A DNA stretch of 64,000 bases from Candidatus Flexicrinis proximus (GCA_016712885.1 JADJQF010000006.1:1-64000); one strand, 5' to 3'; shown: positions 17,956 through 26,926, counted from the first letter of the stretch. Numbers and translations are program-made. The notes: generated by a model from the letters alone, not told the origin.

Positions 17956-18774
17956 ATGAAGCTCGTAACGTTCTCCCATCCCCAGCGGACCGGCGTCGGC
18001 ATATTGCATGACGACAGCGTGACGGTCACGGCATGGACCGGCGACCTACTCTCGCTGCTCGACGCGGGAATTACCCCGAACGAGACGAGTATCCGCTTCC
18101 CGCTGTCCAGCGTAAAGCTGCGCCCGCCGCTGCGCCCGCGGAAGATCATCGCGGTCGGGCGGAATTACGCGGAACACGCTAAAGAGCTTGGCAATACAGC
18201 TCCTTCAGCGCCGCTGTTGTTCTCGAAGCTGCCGAACAGCGTGATCGGCACCGGCGATAGCATTACCTGGAGCGAGGCTGTCACCCAGCAAGTCGACTGG
18301 GAGGCGGAACTGGCGGTGGTGATCGGCAAACGCGCCGCGCAGGTCAGCGTGGAAGACGCGATGAAATTCGTATATGGCTACACGGCCGCCAACGATATCA
18401 CCGCCCGCGACCTGCAGGAAACGGAGCCGCAGTGGGTGCGCGGCAAGGGCATGGATACGTTCTGCCCGCTTGGCCCGGTGATCGTGACCAAGAACGAGAT
18501 CCCCGACCCGCACGCGCTGTCGCTGACGACGACCGTGAACGGCGAAACGATGCAGAACGGAAACACCGGCGACATGATTCACCGGGTCGATGCGCTGGTC
18601 AGCTACATCAGCCAGTGGATCACGCTGGAACCCGGCGATGTCATCCTGACCGGCACACCGTCGGGAGTTGGCAAAGGGATGAAGCCCCCGCGCTTCCTGA
18701 AGGACGGGGACGTCGTGGCGGTGACGGTCGAAGGGATCGGGACGCTGACGAATCCATGCAAGGCGCGTCCGTGA
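17956..18774 (+). CDS. fumarylacetoacetate hydrolase family protein
   Basis: The 272-residue protein has the FAH C-terminal domain: KIIAVGRNYAEHAKELG, the metal-binding VDWEAELAVVIGK (Glu-x-Glu), YTAANDITARDLQ (Asp ligand), and VILTGTPSGVGKGMKPPRFL near the end. Members hydrolyse or decarboxylate acylpyruvate-like substrates in aromatic or sugar-acid catabolism. The substrate cannot be told from sequence. An AAAAGGA precedes the ATG. It is translationally coupled to trmB: its TGA overlaps the GTG start at 18771. Confidence 0.9.
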   Translation: MKLVTFSHPQRTGVGILHDDSVTVTAWTGDLLSLLDAGITPNETSIRFPLSSVKLRPPLRPRKIIAVGRNYAEHAKELGNTAPSAPLLFSKLPNSVIGTGDSITWSEAVTQQVDWEAELAVVIGKRAAQVSVEDAMKFVYGYTAANDITARDLQETEPQWVRGKGMDTFCPLGPVIVTKNEIPDPHALSLTTTVNGETMQNGNTGDMIHRVDALVSYISQWITLEPGDVILTGTPSGVGKGMKPPRFLKDGDVVAVTVEGIGTLTNPCKARP

Positions 18775-19832
18775 GTCGTTCGAAGGCCCGACTTGTCCCC
18801 CGTCTGAGCGGCACGTCACTGCCGTGGCCGGTCGATTGGGCAACACTCTATGAACAGACAGAGACGCGCGCAGCGCGGCCACTAATCCTGGAAATCGGAT
18901 TTGGCTACGGCCATTTCCTGCGCCACCTTTCGGCAACCTTCCCGGATGCGATGATCGTGGGTGTCGAGATCGCCAACGAGTGCCTGGAACACATCGACCG
19001 GCAGCTTGACCGCGGCGAGATGACCAACGTCCGTGCTGTTTTTGCGCGGGCGGAGACGGCGTTACACCATTTATTCGAGCCTGCTTCCATTGACCAGATC
19101 CATGTGAATTTCCCCGATCCGTGGTTCAAATCGCGGCACGAGCGCCGACGACTGATGCAGCGGACGCACATCGATGCGATGGTTTCGCGGCTTAAAGCCG
19201 GCGGACAGCTGTTTCTGGCGACCGACATCCGCGAGTACGCAGAGATGAGCGATGAAGCTCTGCGCGAAACCGCGGGGTTGTCGAATACACTCGACCGGCC
19301 ATGGTCAACGGAACCGCTGCCAGGACGAGTCGTGACTAAATACGAACGCAAGGCGCTGACGGCAGGACGACCCTGCCATTATTTCGCGTACCGCCGTAAC
19401 GATACGCCCGTGCCCTATATCCCCGTGCTGACGGAGGCCGAGATGCCGCACCTCACGCTTGCCCTGCCGCTGCTTGTGACAGACATCGTAGAACAATTCG
19501 AACCTTTCGAAGCCAAAGCCGCCGCACGCGAACCCGCCCATGCCGAGACGAACATCAGCGTGAATGCGTCGCAGGCATTCGGAAGCCGGCAGGCCGCGCT
19601 GATCGAGGCTTACGTGGTCGAGCCAACGATCCAACAGCATGTCGGCATAATCGTCGCGCCGATCCGCGAGCGGCCGGGCGAATATACGGTCGGACTCAGT
19701 ACGATCGGCAGCCCACGCCCGACAGACGGACTGCACTTTGCGGTACGCAAGGTCGCTGACTGGCTGCTGACCCTGCACGCCGAGGCGCGCATCACCGGCG
19801 ACAAAGCGCGCAGCGGATACGCGGAGGTGTAA
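18771..19832 (+). CDS. trmB: tRNA (guanine-N7)-methyltransferase with C-terminal extension
   Basis: TrmB makes m7G46 in tRNA with SAM. Motif I is LEIGFGYGHFLRHL, and the diagnostic VNFPDPWFKSRHERRRLMQR follows. FLATDIREYAEM and the closing TKYERKALTAGRPCHYFAYR are typical. The methyltransferase covers residues 1-215. About 135 extra residues follow (starting near TEAEMPHLTLALPLLVTDIV), which I do not recognise beyond being common in long TrmB forms. The GTG at 18771 overlaps the upstream TGA and has AAGG eight bases before it; ATG at 18756 is the alternative. Overlaps folB by one base (TAATG). Confidence 0.9.
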   Translation: MSRSKARLVPRLSGTSLPWPVDWATLYEQTETRAARPLILEIGFGYGHFLRHLSATFPDAMIVGVEIANECLEHIDRQLDRGEMTNVRAVFARAETALHHLFEPASIDQIHVNFPDPWFKSRHERRRLMQRTHIDAMVSRLKAGGQLFLATDIREYAEMSDEALRETAGLSNTLDRPWSTEPLPGRVVTKYERKALTAGRPCHYFAYRRNDTPVPYIPVLTEAEMPHLTLALPLLVTDIVEQFEPFEAKAAAREPAHAETNISVNASQAFGSRQAALIEAYVVEPTIQQHVGIIVAPIRERPGEYTVGLSTIGSPRPTDGLHFAVRKVADWLLTLHAEARITGDKARSGYAEV

Positions 19833-20203
19833 TGGACATCATCGAAATCGACGCGCTGCGTTTGCGCTGCGAAATCGGGTTCAGCCCACATGAACTCGGC
19901 GTCAAGCAAGACGTCATCATTACGCTGCGCATCGGCACGGATATGCGGCGCGCCGGAGCCAGCGACATCCCGGAAGATGCGTTCAACTACCGGACGGTGG
20001 CGAAAGCGATCATCGCCCATGTCGAAGCCTCGCATTACGCCCTGGTCGAGGCGCTCGCCGAGTCGATCGCGCGGATGGTGGTCGTCGAACACGGCGCGCC
20101 ATGGGTTCAGGTGCGAGTCCATAAACCCGGCGCGCTGCGGTTCAGCGACAGCGTCGGCGTGGTGATCGAGCGCGAACCGGCCGATTACGACCGCGGGCAC
20201 TAA
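19832..20203 (+). CDS. folB: dihydroneopterin aldolase
   Basis: FolB converts 7,8-dihydroneopterin to 6-hydroxymethyl-dihydropterin and glycolaldehyde in folate synthesis. The 123-residue length is normal. Motifs: IEIDALRLRCEIGFSPHELG at the N-terminus, DAFNYRTVAKAI, and YALVEALAESIARMVV with the conserved Glu, then VRVHKPGALRFSDSVGVVIE. The ATG is embedded in the trmB stop (TAATG), so the two are co-translated. No other folate gene is in the window. Confidence 0.9.
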   Translation: MDIIEIDALRLRCEIGFSPHELGVKQDVIITLRIGTDMRRAGASDIPEDAFNYRTVAKAIIAHVEASHYALVEALAESIARMVVVEHGAPWVQVRVHKPGALRFSDSVGVVIEREPADYDRGH

Positions 20204-20213
20204 GGTTGACACT

Positions 20214-20353
20214 GTGGAGGCGCTGCCTCCACACCTCCGCGAGAGGGTTATCGCCCTCTCGACTCCCCCATCCAGCGAAGTGAACAGGCCTGCCTGTTCA
20301 CTTCGCTATGGGAGGTCCAAGAGTGTCAACTTCTGGCGGGGGATAGGAAAGAA
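20214..20353 (+). repeat. multi-hairpin repeat, copy R4 (near complete)
   Basis: Order: GTGGAGGCGCTGCCTCCAC stem, CGAGAGGG...CCCTCTCG stem, then a perfect 16-bp variable stem at 20274-20307 (AGCGAAGTGAACAGGC against GCCTGTTCACTTCGCT, two-base loop). Then ATGGGAGGTCCAAGAGTGTCAACTTC and a worn GGGATAGGAAAGAACCCC stem. It follows folB and could act as the operon's transcript end. Confidence 0.85.
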
Positions 20354-20402
20354 CCCCAAGCAGATCATCCTGTTATAGCATGGATGCGTGGAGGATTGTG
20401 AA

Positions 20403-20436
20403 ACAAATGTTCGAACATTTGTTTGAACATTTGTTC
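20403..20436. promoter_or_regulatory. tandem palindromic site, LexA-box-like (second copy)
   Basis: ACAAATGTTCGAACATTTGT (20403-20422) is followed two bases later by GAACATTTGTTC (20425-20436), the same as at 2512-2545. The surrounding 20354-20590 has no recognisable gene; a frame starting inside the site (MFEHLFEHLFER) has no known domain. It may be the operator remnant of a lost SOS-type gene. Confidence 0.45.
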
Positions 20437-20590
20437 GAACGAAGAATTAAGGCTGGAGCGGCGGCGGCACAAGGTTCAGTTTATGCAGGCGGCCTCGAAA
20501 CAAGGCTCGCTGGTGCGAATGGAGAGAAAACAGGGGGAAAGACCGGGTGCGAAGGTGATGCAGACGTACGTGCTCCGCACCCGGCAGACT

Positions 20591-21856
20591 TTACGAGCGG
20601 CTGAAGACCAGCCTGGGGATGTCACGCAGACGCGGAAGCTTACCGGAGAGCAGAATCTGCACGCGGAACATACGCCCGGCCAGCCAGTAGAGGCCGACGG
20701 TTGTCAGGAAGAGGATTGCCAGGCTGAGGGCGACCTGCCAGAAGGCCACGTCGGTCAGCAGGAGGCGGGCGGTCATGCCGATGGGCGAGGTCAGCGGGAT
20801 GAGGCTGAGCAGCACAGCCAGGCCTCCGTTGGGGTCGCCGATGATGGCGGGCGCGGCCCAGAGGGGGATCATGGCCGGAAGGACAAAGACCACGGTAAGC
20901 TGCGGCCCTTCCTGGGCAGAATTGCTGAGCGCGCCAACCATGCCGAACAGCGCTGAGAACATGAAGAAGCCGATCAGGAAATAGGCGGCGATCAACGGGA
21001 GCTGACCGGTCGGGACGATGATCGTGGCCAGGAACGGGACCATGGTGGCGAGGAAGTCACCCTGGAGGCGGGCCAGGAGGATGCCGATCAGGAACCACAT
21101 GCCGATCTGGAACAGCGACATGACGCCGCCAGCCAGCACTTTGCCAGCCAGGAGCTGCGACGGCCGGACGGTGGTGATGAGCACCTCGATCAGGCGGTTT
21201 TCCTTCTCCTCGATCACGCTCTGCATGAGATAGCCGCTGCCGGTGAAGGCCGTCAGGACGAAAAGCAGGGCGAATACATAGACGAGCGCGAAGCTGGCGT
21301 CCTCAGTTTGTTCAGGGGTGGCGTCGCTGAGGATCGGGTTGCCGTCGGCGTCGATGGTGGTCAGATCGACCTGATTGATGGCGGCGGGGTTCTGGATGCG
21401 ATCGACGAGCTGGACATCGAAGTCGGCCATGAGCGCTTCGCGCGCGAGGGCAACGAGCGGGTCTTTGGACACGTCGTCGAGGGCCATCTTGGGGATAATT
21501 TCGCGCGCTGTACGGGTTTCGGCGTAGTCGACGGGCAGGATGTAGACGGCTTCGATTTCGCCGCGTTCCATGGCTGCCACAGCGGATGCCTCATCGGGGA
21601 ACGCGACCAGCCATTCAGTGGAGATGCCGGCAAATTCGCCGCTCAGGTCAACGATACCGACGTGAGTGACACCGTCGAACTGCTGGGCGAGGCGCTGGGC
21701 ATCGCGCATCATGTCCTGCGGGGTTGGCGAGAGCGCCTGCCAGACAAAACTCAAGGCGAACAGCAGTACGGGCAGCCCAAAGGTGGTGAACAGGAACCCT
21801 TTGCGGCGGATCGTGCGGCTGATTTCATAGGTCAGGACACGGATGATATTGACCAT
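20591..21856 (-). CDS. ABC-2 type transporter permease (NatB-like), third in operon
   Basis: The 421-residue protein has an N-terminal helix after YEISRTIRRKGFLFTTFGLP, a large extracytoplasmic domain (about 45-185), and five or six C-terminal helices. The conserved QSVIEEKENRLIEVLITTVR just after the second helix marks ABC-2 NatB-type permeases. With the ATPase at 24556-25473 it likely exports a small ion or drug. It is less like the two upstream permeases than they are like each other. Its start lies one base after the upstream stop. Lowest gene of the operon. Confidence 0.85.
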   Translation of the reverse strand: MVNIIRVLTYEISRTIRRKGFLFTTFGLPVLLFALSFVWQALSPTPQDMMRDAQRLAQQFDGVTHVGIVDLSGEFAGISTEWLVAFPDEASAVAAMERGEIEAVYILPVDYAETRTAREIIPKMALDDVSKDPLVALAREALMADFDVQLVDRIQNPAAINQVDLTTIDADGNPILSDATPEQTEDASFALVYVFALLFVLTAFTGSGYLMQSVIEEKENRLIEVLITTVRPSQLLAGKVLAGGVMSLFQIGMWFLIGILLARLQGDFLATMVPFLATIIVPTGQLPLIAAYFLIGFFMFSALFGMVGALSNSAQEGPQLTVVFVLPAMIPLWAAPAIIGDPNGGLAVLLSLIPLTSPIGMTARLLLTDVAFWQVALSLAILFLTTVGLYWLAGRMFRVQILLSGKLPRLRDIPRLVFSRS

Positions 21857-21857
21857 C

Positions 21858-23114
21858 TTAAACGACCTCCAGGTGTTGGGGTTTCGGTGCGACCGCTAGC
21901 GCGGAGCCGCGCAGAACCCGGTAAATCTGACGTAAGCCGGGCATCCGGTTAGAGTTGAAGATGCCCCAGTGAAAGAGACGGGCGGCGACCCACAGAATCC
22001 CGGCATTGACGAGGATCAGGCCGGTGGCGCTGACGAGGATCTGCCAGAAGGGGACGGCGGTCAGGCCCGCGCGCATGATGACGGCCATCGGCGCCGTGAA
22101 AGGGACGAGGGTCAGCAGGGTCGGGATACTGCCGTTCGGGTCGAGAATGAAAGTGAGCATCAGGGGGTACGGGAGCATGAGCGGCATGATGAAGAAGCCG
22201 GATAACTGGCGCGATTCCTTTTCGGAGCCGGCTATGCCGCCAATGGCAACCCCGATGGCCGCCATCATGAAGTAAGCGAGAAGATAGTAGAAGACGGCGA
22301 GAAGGGCTACGTCGAGCGGGATGCTGAGGCCGACCAGCAAGTCACCGCGCTGGGCCAGGCCGAGGCCGATGAGACCAGCAAGCAGAAACAGCCCAACCTG
22401 AAGCAGCCCGAGAAGCCCCATGCCGACGAATTTGCCGAGCAGCAGTTCCAGCGGACGCACCGAGGTCAGCAGCACTTCCATGATGCGGTTGGTCTTCTCT
22501 TCAACCAGGCCGCTCATCAGGAAAGAACTGGTCGAGACCGAGGTCAGGATCAGGACAAAGCCAAACATGAGCGGCAGGAAGAAGATGAAGAAGGCGCCCT
22601 CAGCGGTGAAGGTGTGGTTACCGTCCAGTACGGTCACCATCACGCGCGGGGGCTGGGCCAGAAGCGCCAGGGGCAACGACTGGGGAAGCCCGGTGGTCAG
22701 GTTGGCCCGCAGGAGCGCGTTGATGGCGCCGCGCAGGTTAGCCGGGGCGGGTTTGGCGGTATAGAGGGCGACGCGACCGGATTGGAAGTAGTCGGCGGGC
22801 AGCTCGATATAGGCGGACAGTTCCCCGGAACGCGCGGCAGCATCGGCGGCGGTGGCGGTGGCGTAGCGCGTGAAGATGTCCTGATAGCGCGCCGGGACGA
22901 CATCCCCGGCCAGCACCTGCGCCGCGGAACTGTCGACGTAGCCGATCTTTCCATATTCGGACAGGTCAGGCACCCTGGCGGCAGCGGCGCCAACCAACAA
23001 CAGCGCGACGATGATGGTCAGGGGCAAGCCGAGCACCGCGAACAGGAAAGACGGACGGCGCAAGTTATGGGTGAACTCGCGAACGGCGATCACGGCTGTC
23101 TTGTTGAAGTTCAT
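21858..23114 (-). CDS. ABC-2 type transporter permease, second in operon
   Basis: The 418-residue product starts MNFNKTAVIAVREFTHNLRR followed by PSFLFAVLGLP. The extracytoplasmic domain includes IGYVDSSAAQVLAGDVVPAR. The NatB signature is MSGLVEEKTNRIMEVLLTSV, followed by five hydrophobic helices. It is closely related to the permease at 23307-24563: same length, same N-terminal motif and same signature, so the two probably arose by tandem duplication and may form a heterodimer. A multi-hairpin repeat separates the two. Confidence 0.87.
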   Translation of the reverse strand: MNFNKTAVIAVREFTHNLRRPSFLFAVLGLPLTIIVALLLVGAAAARVPDLSEYGKIGYVDSSAAQVLAGDVVPARYQDIFTRYATATAADAAARSGELSAYIELPADYFQSGRVALYTAKPAPANLRGAINALLRANLTTGLPQSLPLALLAQPPRVMVTVLDGNHTFTAEGAFFIFFLPLMFGFVLILTSVSTSSFLMSGLVEEKTNRIMEVLLTSVRPLELLLGKFVGMGLLGLLQVGLFLLAGLIGLGLAQRGDLLVGLSIPLDVALLAVFYYLLAYFMMAAIGVAIGGIAGSEKESRQLSGFFIMPLMLPYPLMLTFILDPNGSIPTLLTLVPFTAPMAVIMRAGLTAVPFWQILVSATGLILVNAGILWVAARLFHWGIFNSNRMPGLRQIYRVLRGSALAVAPKPQHLEVV

Positions 23115-23183
23115 CCCACCCCCCTTCCGACCTGTTCAGCGATGCTTTACGGTGAAATACCAGCGTGTGTTGCATTCCTGCTG

Positions 23184-23293
23184 GTGGAGGCGCTGCCTCC
23201 ACACTTGCGCGAGAGGATTGTCACCTTCTCGACTCCCGCATGTGCGGGGTGCAGGAGTGCAGACTCCTGTCGGGCTGAGAGAACCCTACCAAG
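23184..23293 (+). repeat. multi-hairpin repeat, copy R5
   Basis: GTGGAGGCGCTGCCTCCAC, then GCGAGAGGATTGTCACCTTCTCG, then a short variable stem CCGCATGTGCGG (23236-23247) and GTGCAGGAGTGCAGACTCCTG. The copy lies inside the ABC operon, between the two paralogous permeases, on the strand opposite to transcription. Confidence 0.8.
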
Positions 23294-23306
23294 AGTGCCT
23301 AACACG

Positions 23307-24563
23307 CTAGGCTGCTTCCGCCGATTTTGGCCGCGACGGCGCGATTTCAGGCGTCTTGCCGCGCATGACCTGGAAGAGGCGGCGCAGGTTCGGCATCTTG
23401 CTGGTGCTGAGGACACCCCAGCGGAACAGACGCGCCGACACCCAGAGGACGATCAGGTTCATGAGGATCAGCCCGGTAATGCTGAAAGCGATCTGCCAGA
23501 GCGGCACGGTTGTGAGACCGACGCGCATGAGGATCGCCATGGGGGCGGTGAACGGGATGAGCGAGAGGGCTGTCGGCAAGGCCCCGTTCGGGTCGATGAT
23601 GAACGACACGAGCAGGATATAGGGGATCATCACGGGCAGCACGATGAAACCTGAGAGCTGACGCGACTCCTGTTCCGAGCCGACCACCGCGCCGATGGCG
23701 ATACCAAAGGCGGCCAGCAGGAAATAGGAGAGGAAGTAGTAGATCAGCGCCAAGACCGCCATGTCAGGCGGAATGGTCAGACCCTGCAGGATGTTGTTGT
23801 TCTGCGCCACGCTGAGGCCGACGAAGCCTGCCGTGAGAAAAGTGATCACCTGCAGGAGGCCGAGCGCCCCCATACCGATAAGTTTTCCGACAAGCAGCTG
23901 CATAGGCTTGACGGAGGTGATCAGGACTTCCATGATGCGGTTGGTCTTTTCCTCGACCAGGCCATTCATCAGGAAGGTGCTGGTGGTCACCGAGGACATA
24001 ACGAGCAGAAAGCCGAAGACGACCGGCAGGATGGTGACAAAGATGACGCCTTCCTCGTTAAAACTGCGGTTGCCTTCCTGAACGGTGATGTCGAGGTTGG
24101 GACGGTCGGCCAGCAGCGTGACGGCCAGCGTGTTGGGGACATCGGCGGCCAGGTTTGCGCGCAGGAAATCGTCGATGGCATCGAACAGATCGGAAGGCGC
24201 GGCCTCCATGGTGAACAGGGTGACGCCGGCGTCGGTGAAATAGGTTTCACCGACCTCGATATAGGCTTTGATCTGGCCGGTGCGGGCTGCTGCGTCGGCT
24301 TCTTCAAGGGAGGCATAGCGCACGAAGGTATCGGGATAGTCCTCGGGCTGGATACCGCGCGAGAGGATCTGATCGGCGCTGCGGTCGACGAAACCGACCG
24401 GCTTATAGGTGTCAAGGCTGCCGCCCCCGGTGTTACCAGCCAAGCCGCTAAACATCAAGGCCACCGCGAGGATCAGCGGGGTGCCGAAGACTGCAAACAG
24501 GAAACTCGGCCGCCGCAAGTTGTAGAAGAACTCGCGGACGGCAATCAACATGACCTTACTCAT
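23307..24563 (-). CDS. ABC-2 type transporter permease, first in operon
   Basis: The ATG at 24563 gives MSKVMLIAVREFFYNLRRPS, and 418 residues follow. There is one N-terminal helix, an extracytoplasmic domain (about 45-190) with VGFVDRSADQILSRGIQPED, the NatB signature MNGLVEEKTNRIMEVLITSV, and five C-terminal helices. The start overlaps the ATPase stop by eight bases (ATGAGTAA), a clear translational coupling. A more distal frame start exists but lies inside the ATPase gene. Substrate unknown; NatAB homologues extrude Na+, others export antibiotics or peptides. Confidence 0.87.
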   Translation of the reverse strand: MSKVMLIAVREFFYNLRRPSFLFAVFGTPLILAVALMFSGLAGNTGGGSLDTYKPVGFVDRSADQILSRGIQPEDYPDTFVRYASLEEADAAARTGQIKAYIEVGETYFTDAGVTLFTMEAAPSDLFDAIDDFLRANLAADVPNTLAVTLLADRPNLDITVQEGNRSFNEEGVIFVTILPVVFGFLLVMSSVTTSTFLMNGLVEEKTNRIMEVLITSVKPMQLLVGKLIGMGALGLLQVITFLTAGFVGLSVAQNNNILQGLTIPPDMAVLALIYYFLSYFLLAAFGIAIGAVVGSEQESRQLSGFIVLPVMIPYILLVSFIIDPNGALPTALSLIPFTAPMAILMRVGLTTVPLWQIAFSITGLILMNLIVLWVSARLFRWGVLSTSKMPNLRRLFQVMRGKTPEIAPSRPKSAEAA

Positions 24564-25473
24564 GGCCCATACCCATCTGTTCGACGACGCGAATGAAAAT
24601 GTCGTTGAGACGCGGAACCGCCAGCGAGAACTTCTCGACCGTGATCTCCGGCACTGCCGCAATCGACGCCATGAGGTGATTGGTGGTCACCCCCGGCCCC
24701 AAATGGAGGGTGGCTGCGCGGCCATTGTGGAGTTCGACCCGCTCGACGCCGCTGACGCGCGACCAGTCGCCGGTGCCTTCGACTTCGACGGCGTGGAGCG
24801 CATACTGGCGGCGGATGTCATCGACGGGGCCATACAGGGCGAGATTGCCCTTGTTGATCATCAGCAGACGTTCGCAGAGTTCCTCGACCTGGAACATCTG
24901 ATGGGTGCTCATGACGATGGTCGCGCCGGTCTTGCGCAGGTCGAGGAGCAGATCCATCAGGGCGCGCGTGTTGACGGGGTCGAGGCCGCTGAACGGCTCA
25001 TCGACGATCATCAAGGCGGGACGGTGCATGACGGTCACGGCAAACTGGATCTTTTGCTGCATGCCTTTCGAGAGCTCGCTGACCTTCTTTTTAGCCACGT
25101 CGGCAAGTTCAAGCCGCTCAAGAAGTTCGGCGGCGCGGGTCCTTGCATCCCCGCGACTCATGCCCTTCAAACGGCCCAGATAGACCATCATCTCAATCAC
25201 GCGGACGTTGCGATAAAGACCGCGCTCTTCGGGCAGATAGCCGATTTTGTCTTTGGTGGCGTCGGTCATCGAACCGCCCAGCACCTGAATCGCGCCGCTG
25301 TCGGGCTTAATAATGTCGAGCACCATGCGCATGATGGTCGACTTGCCTGCACCGTTCGGGCCAAGCATGGCGAAGATTTCGCCGGGCTTGACCTCAAAAC
25401 TGATGTCGTTGACGGCCCGAAACGCCCCGAAATACTTTGTTACTCCGCTGACACTGATCACACTGTCCGGCAT
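24556..25473 (-). CDS. ABC transporter ATP-binding protein (NatA-like)
   Basis: The 305-residue ATPase has Walker A GPNGAGKST, a Q-loop near LPEERGLYRNVRV, the ABC signature variant VSELSKGMQQKI, Walker B ALMIVDEP and the H-loop switch MSTHQM. SKGMQQK instead of SGGQ is typical of the NatA/export branch. The tail (res. 225-305) is the usual DUF4162 extension. GGAGG lies seven bases before the ATG at 25473. It should drive the three ABC-2 permeases downstream; one ATPase with three permeases is unusual. Confidence 0.92.
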   Translation of the reverse strand: MPDSVISVSGVTKYFGAFRAVNDISFEVKPGEIFAMLGPNGAGKSTIMRMVLDIIKPDSGAIQVLGGSMTDATKDKIGYLPEERGLYRNVRVIEMMVYLGRLKGMSRGDARTRAAELLERLELADVAKKKVSELSKGMQQKIQFAVTVMHRPALMIVDEPFSGLDPVNTRALMDLLLDLRKTGATIVMSTHQMFQVEELCERLLMINKGNLALYGPVDDIRRQYALHAVEVEGTGDWSRVSGVERVELHNGRAATLHLGPGVTTNHLMASIAAVPEITVEKFSLAVPRLNDIFIRVVEQMGMGHE

Positions 25474-25681
25474 GGGATGCCTCCGCATCGTACTGATTGG
25501 GTCTACCAAAACGCAGAAACGGGTTCCGCGATACCCTGAAGATTACGAATTCGAGTGACTATTCGTTACACCCCATCAATTTTACTATGTGTCTTCTCTA
25601 TTTTGGTGTATGCTCTGGTGTGTACCCCAACAGTTGAGGGTTACAAAAGTTTCTACTGTAGTATGGCCCGAGAGGCGCTTT

Positions 25682-26071
25682 GTGGCACAGAAATCTACTG
25701 GTTTGACGGTATTAGTGGTGGACGATGACTTCAGCGCGCTGTCGCTGCTAGGAATAATGCTGCAGCGCGAGGGGCACCTGGCGATCAAGGCCACGGACGC
25801 GCACGAGGCACTCGCTTCTCTTTCGCAAGGCACGCCCGACCTGATCGTCCTCGACCTGATGATGCCGGGGATCGACGGCATCCGGCTGGCGACGATCCTG
25901 AGGCAGCGGACCGATACAGCCACGACGCCGATCCTGATGCTTTCGTCGCTGGTGGATGAAGACGTGATCCAGCGGGGTCTGCAGGCCGGGGCAAACGACT
26001 TCCTCGAAAAGCCGATCCTGCATCCCGATCTGATCTCAAAAGTCAAAAAGCTGGTCACGAACCGCAAATGA
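25682..26071 (+). CDS. single-domain response regulator (receiver only)
   Basis: With GTG at 25682 (GAGAGG seven bases before) the product has 129 residues and one REC domain. The acidic pair is in VLVVDDDFSALSLLG, the phospho-acceptor Asp in LIVLDLMMPGIDG, the switch Ser/Thr in ILMLSSLVDED and the Lys in DFLEKPI. No output domain is present, so it must act through protein contact, like CheY or Spo0F types. No histidine kinase is adjacent. The frame is open from 25589, so a longer form is possible. Confidence 0.82.
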   Translation: MAQKSTGLTVLVVDDDFSALSLLGIMLQREGHLAIKATDAHEALASLSQGTPDLIVLDLMMPGIDGIRLATILRQRTDTATTPILMLSSLVDEDVIQRGLQAGANDFLEKPILHPDLISKVKKLVTNRK

Positions 26072-26093
26072 CCCGGCAGCAATAATGGCTATC

Positions 26094-26165
26094 GGTGGAG
26101 GCGCGGCCTCCACACCTCCGCAAGAGGGTTGTCACCCTCTTGACTCCCTCATCCCCGCTTCGAAA
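26094..26165 (+). repeat. multi-hairpin repeat, copy R6 (5' half only)
   Basis: GTGGAGGCGCGGCCTCCAC, CACCTCCGC, then CAAGAGGGTTGTCACCCTCTTG and CTCCCTCATCC. It ends where the variable stem should begin. It sits between the convergent ends of the receiver gene and the dienelactone-hydrolase-like gene, where it could act as a bidirectional terminator. Confidence 0.78.
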
Positions 26166-26170
26166 CGCCT

Positions 26171-26926
26171 CTAAGGCAGTGTCCTGGTTTGCGACGGCCG
26201 AAGATGGTGATTCAGGTAGGCGACGGCGTGCGCGAGGGCCTGGGAGCCGTGCATACGCTCAGCATCGGTCGGATCATCGGGGAAGAACTCATGTCCCGCA
26301 CCGTCGATGATGGTCAGGCGGTGGTGATCGTGGAGCACGGCGGTGCCCAGTTCGGCGCGCAGTCGGTCAATCATCGGGCGCGGTATGAGCGGATCGGCGC
26401 CGCCATAGATGGCCAACACCGGAACGGGACAGTTCCGGAACTGGCCGCTGTAGGTTTGCGGGAAACCACTGAGGGCGACGACGGCGGCTTCGCGATGGGG
26501 GTACTGGATGGCGGCCCGGAAGGCTAACCCGCCGCCCATGCCAATGCCGACCACGGCGGTGCGACGGGTGGCGTGCAGGTTAGTTTCGAGCACGTCGAAG
26601 GATTCCATCACGCGGCGGAAGCGGCGTTTGCGGGCGATTTCTTCGACCAGCACGGCGGCTTCGCGGGCGGTGACGGCGTGTTTTCCGTCGAAAAGGTCGG
26701 GGGCGACGACATAGAAGCCGGCCTGAGCCAACTGCACGGCAAACAACCGCGCGGCGGTATTCAGCCCCCACCAGTCATGCAGCAATACGACGGCTGGAAA
26801 ACGCTCGCCCAGGCGGGGCTGCGCCCCGTAGGCAGAGAACGTCGCCCCGTCGTCCGCCACTATGCTCATGTATCCGGCACGGACTTCGTATTCAACATGG
26901 TGGGACGGGTGAGGTGCATGGTTCAT
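26171..26926 (-). CDS. dienelactone hydrolase-fold protein lacking the nucleophile
   Basis: The 251-residue alpha/beta-hydrolase follows the DLH layout: FPAVVLLHDWWGLNTAARLF, GFYVVAPDLFDGK, the nucleophile elbow region AVVGIGMGGGLAFRAA, the acid loop AIYGGADPLIP with Asp, and GAGHEFFPDD with the His. In true dienelactone hydrolases the elbow is GxCxGG; here the Cys position is Gly (GIGMGG). Asp and His are kept. The protein is thus either non-hydrolytic or uses another chemistry. It is divergent from rsfS with 57 bases between. Confidence 0.8.
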   Translation of the reverse strand: MNHAPHPSHHVEYEVRAGYMSIVADDGATFSAYGAQPRLGERFPAVVLLHDWWGLNTAARLFAVQLAQAGFYVVAPDLFDGKHAVTAREAAVLVEEIARKRRFRRVMESFDVLETNLHATRRTAVVGIGMGGGLAFRAAIQYPHREAAVVALSGFPQTYSGQFRNCPVPVLAIYGGADPLIPRPMIDRLRAELGTAVLHDHHRLTIIDGAGHEFFPDDPTDAERMHGSQALAHAVAYLNHHLRPSQTRTLP

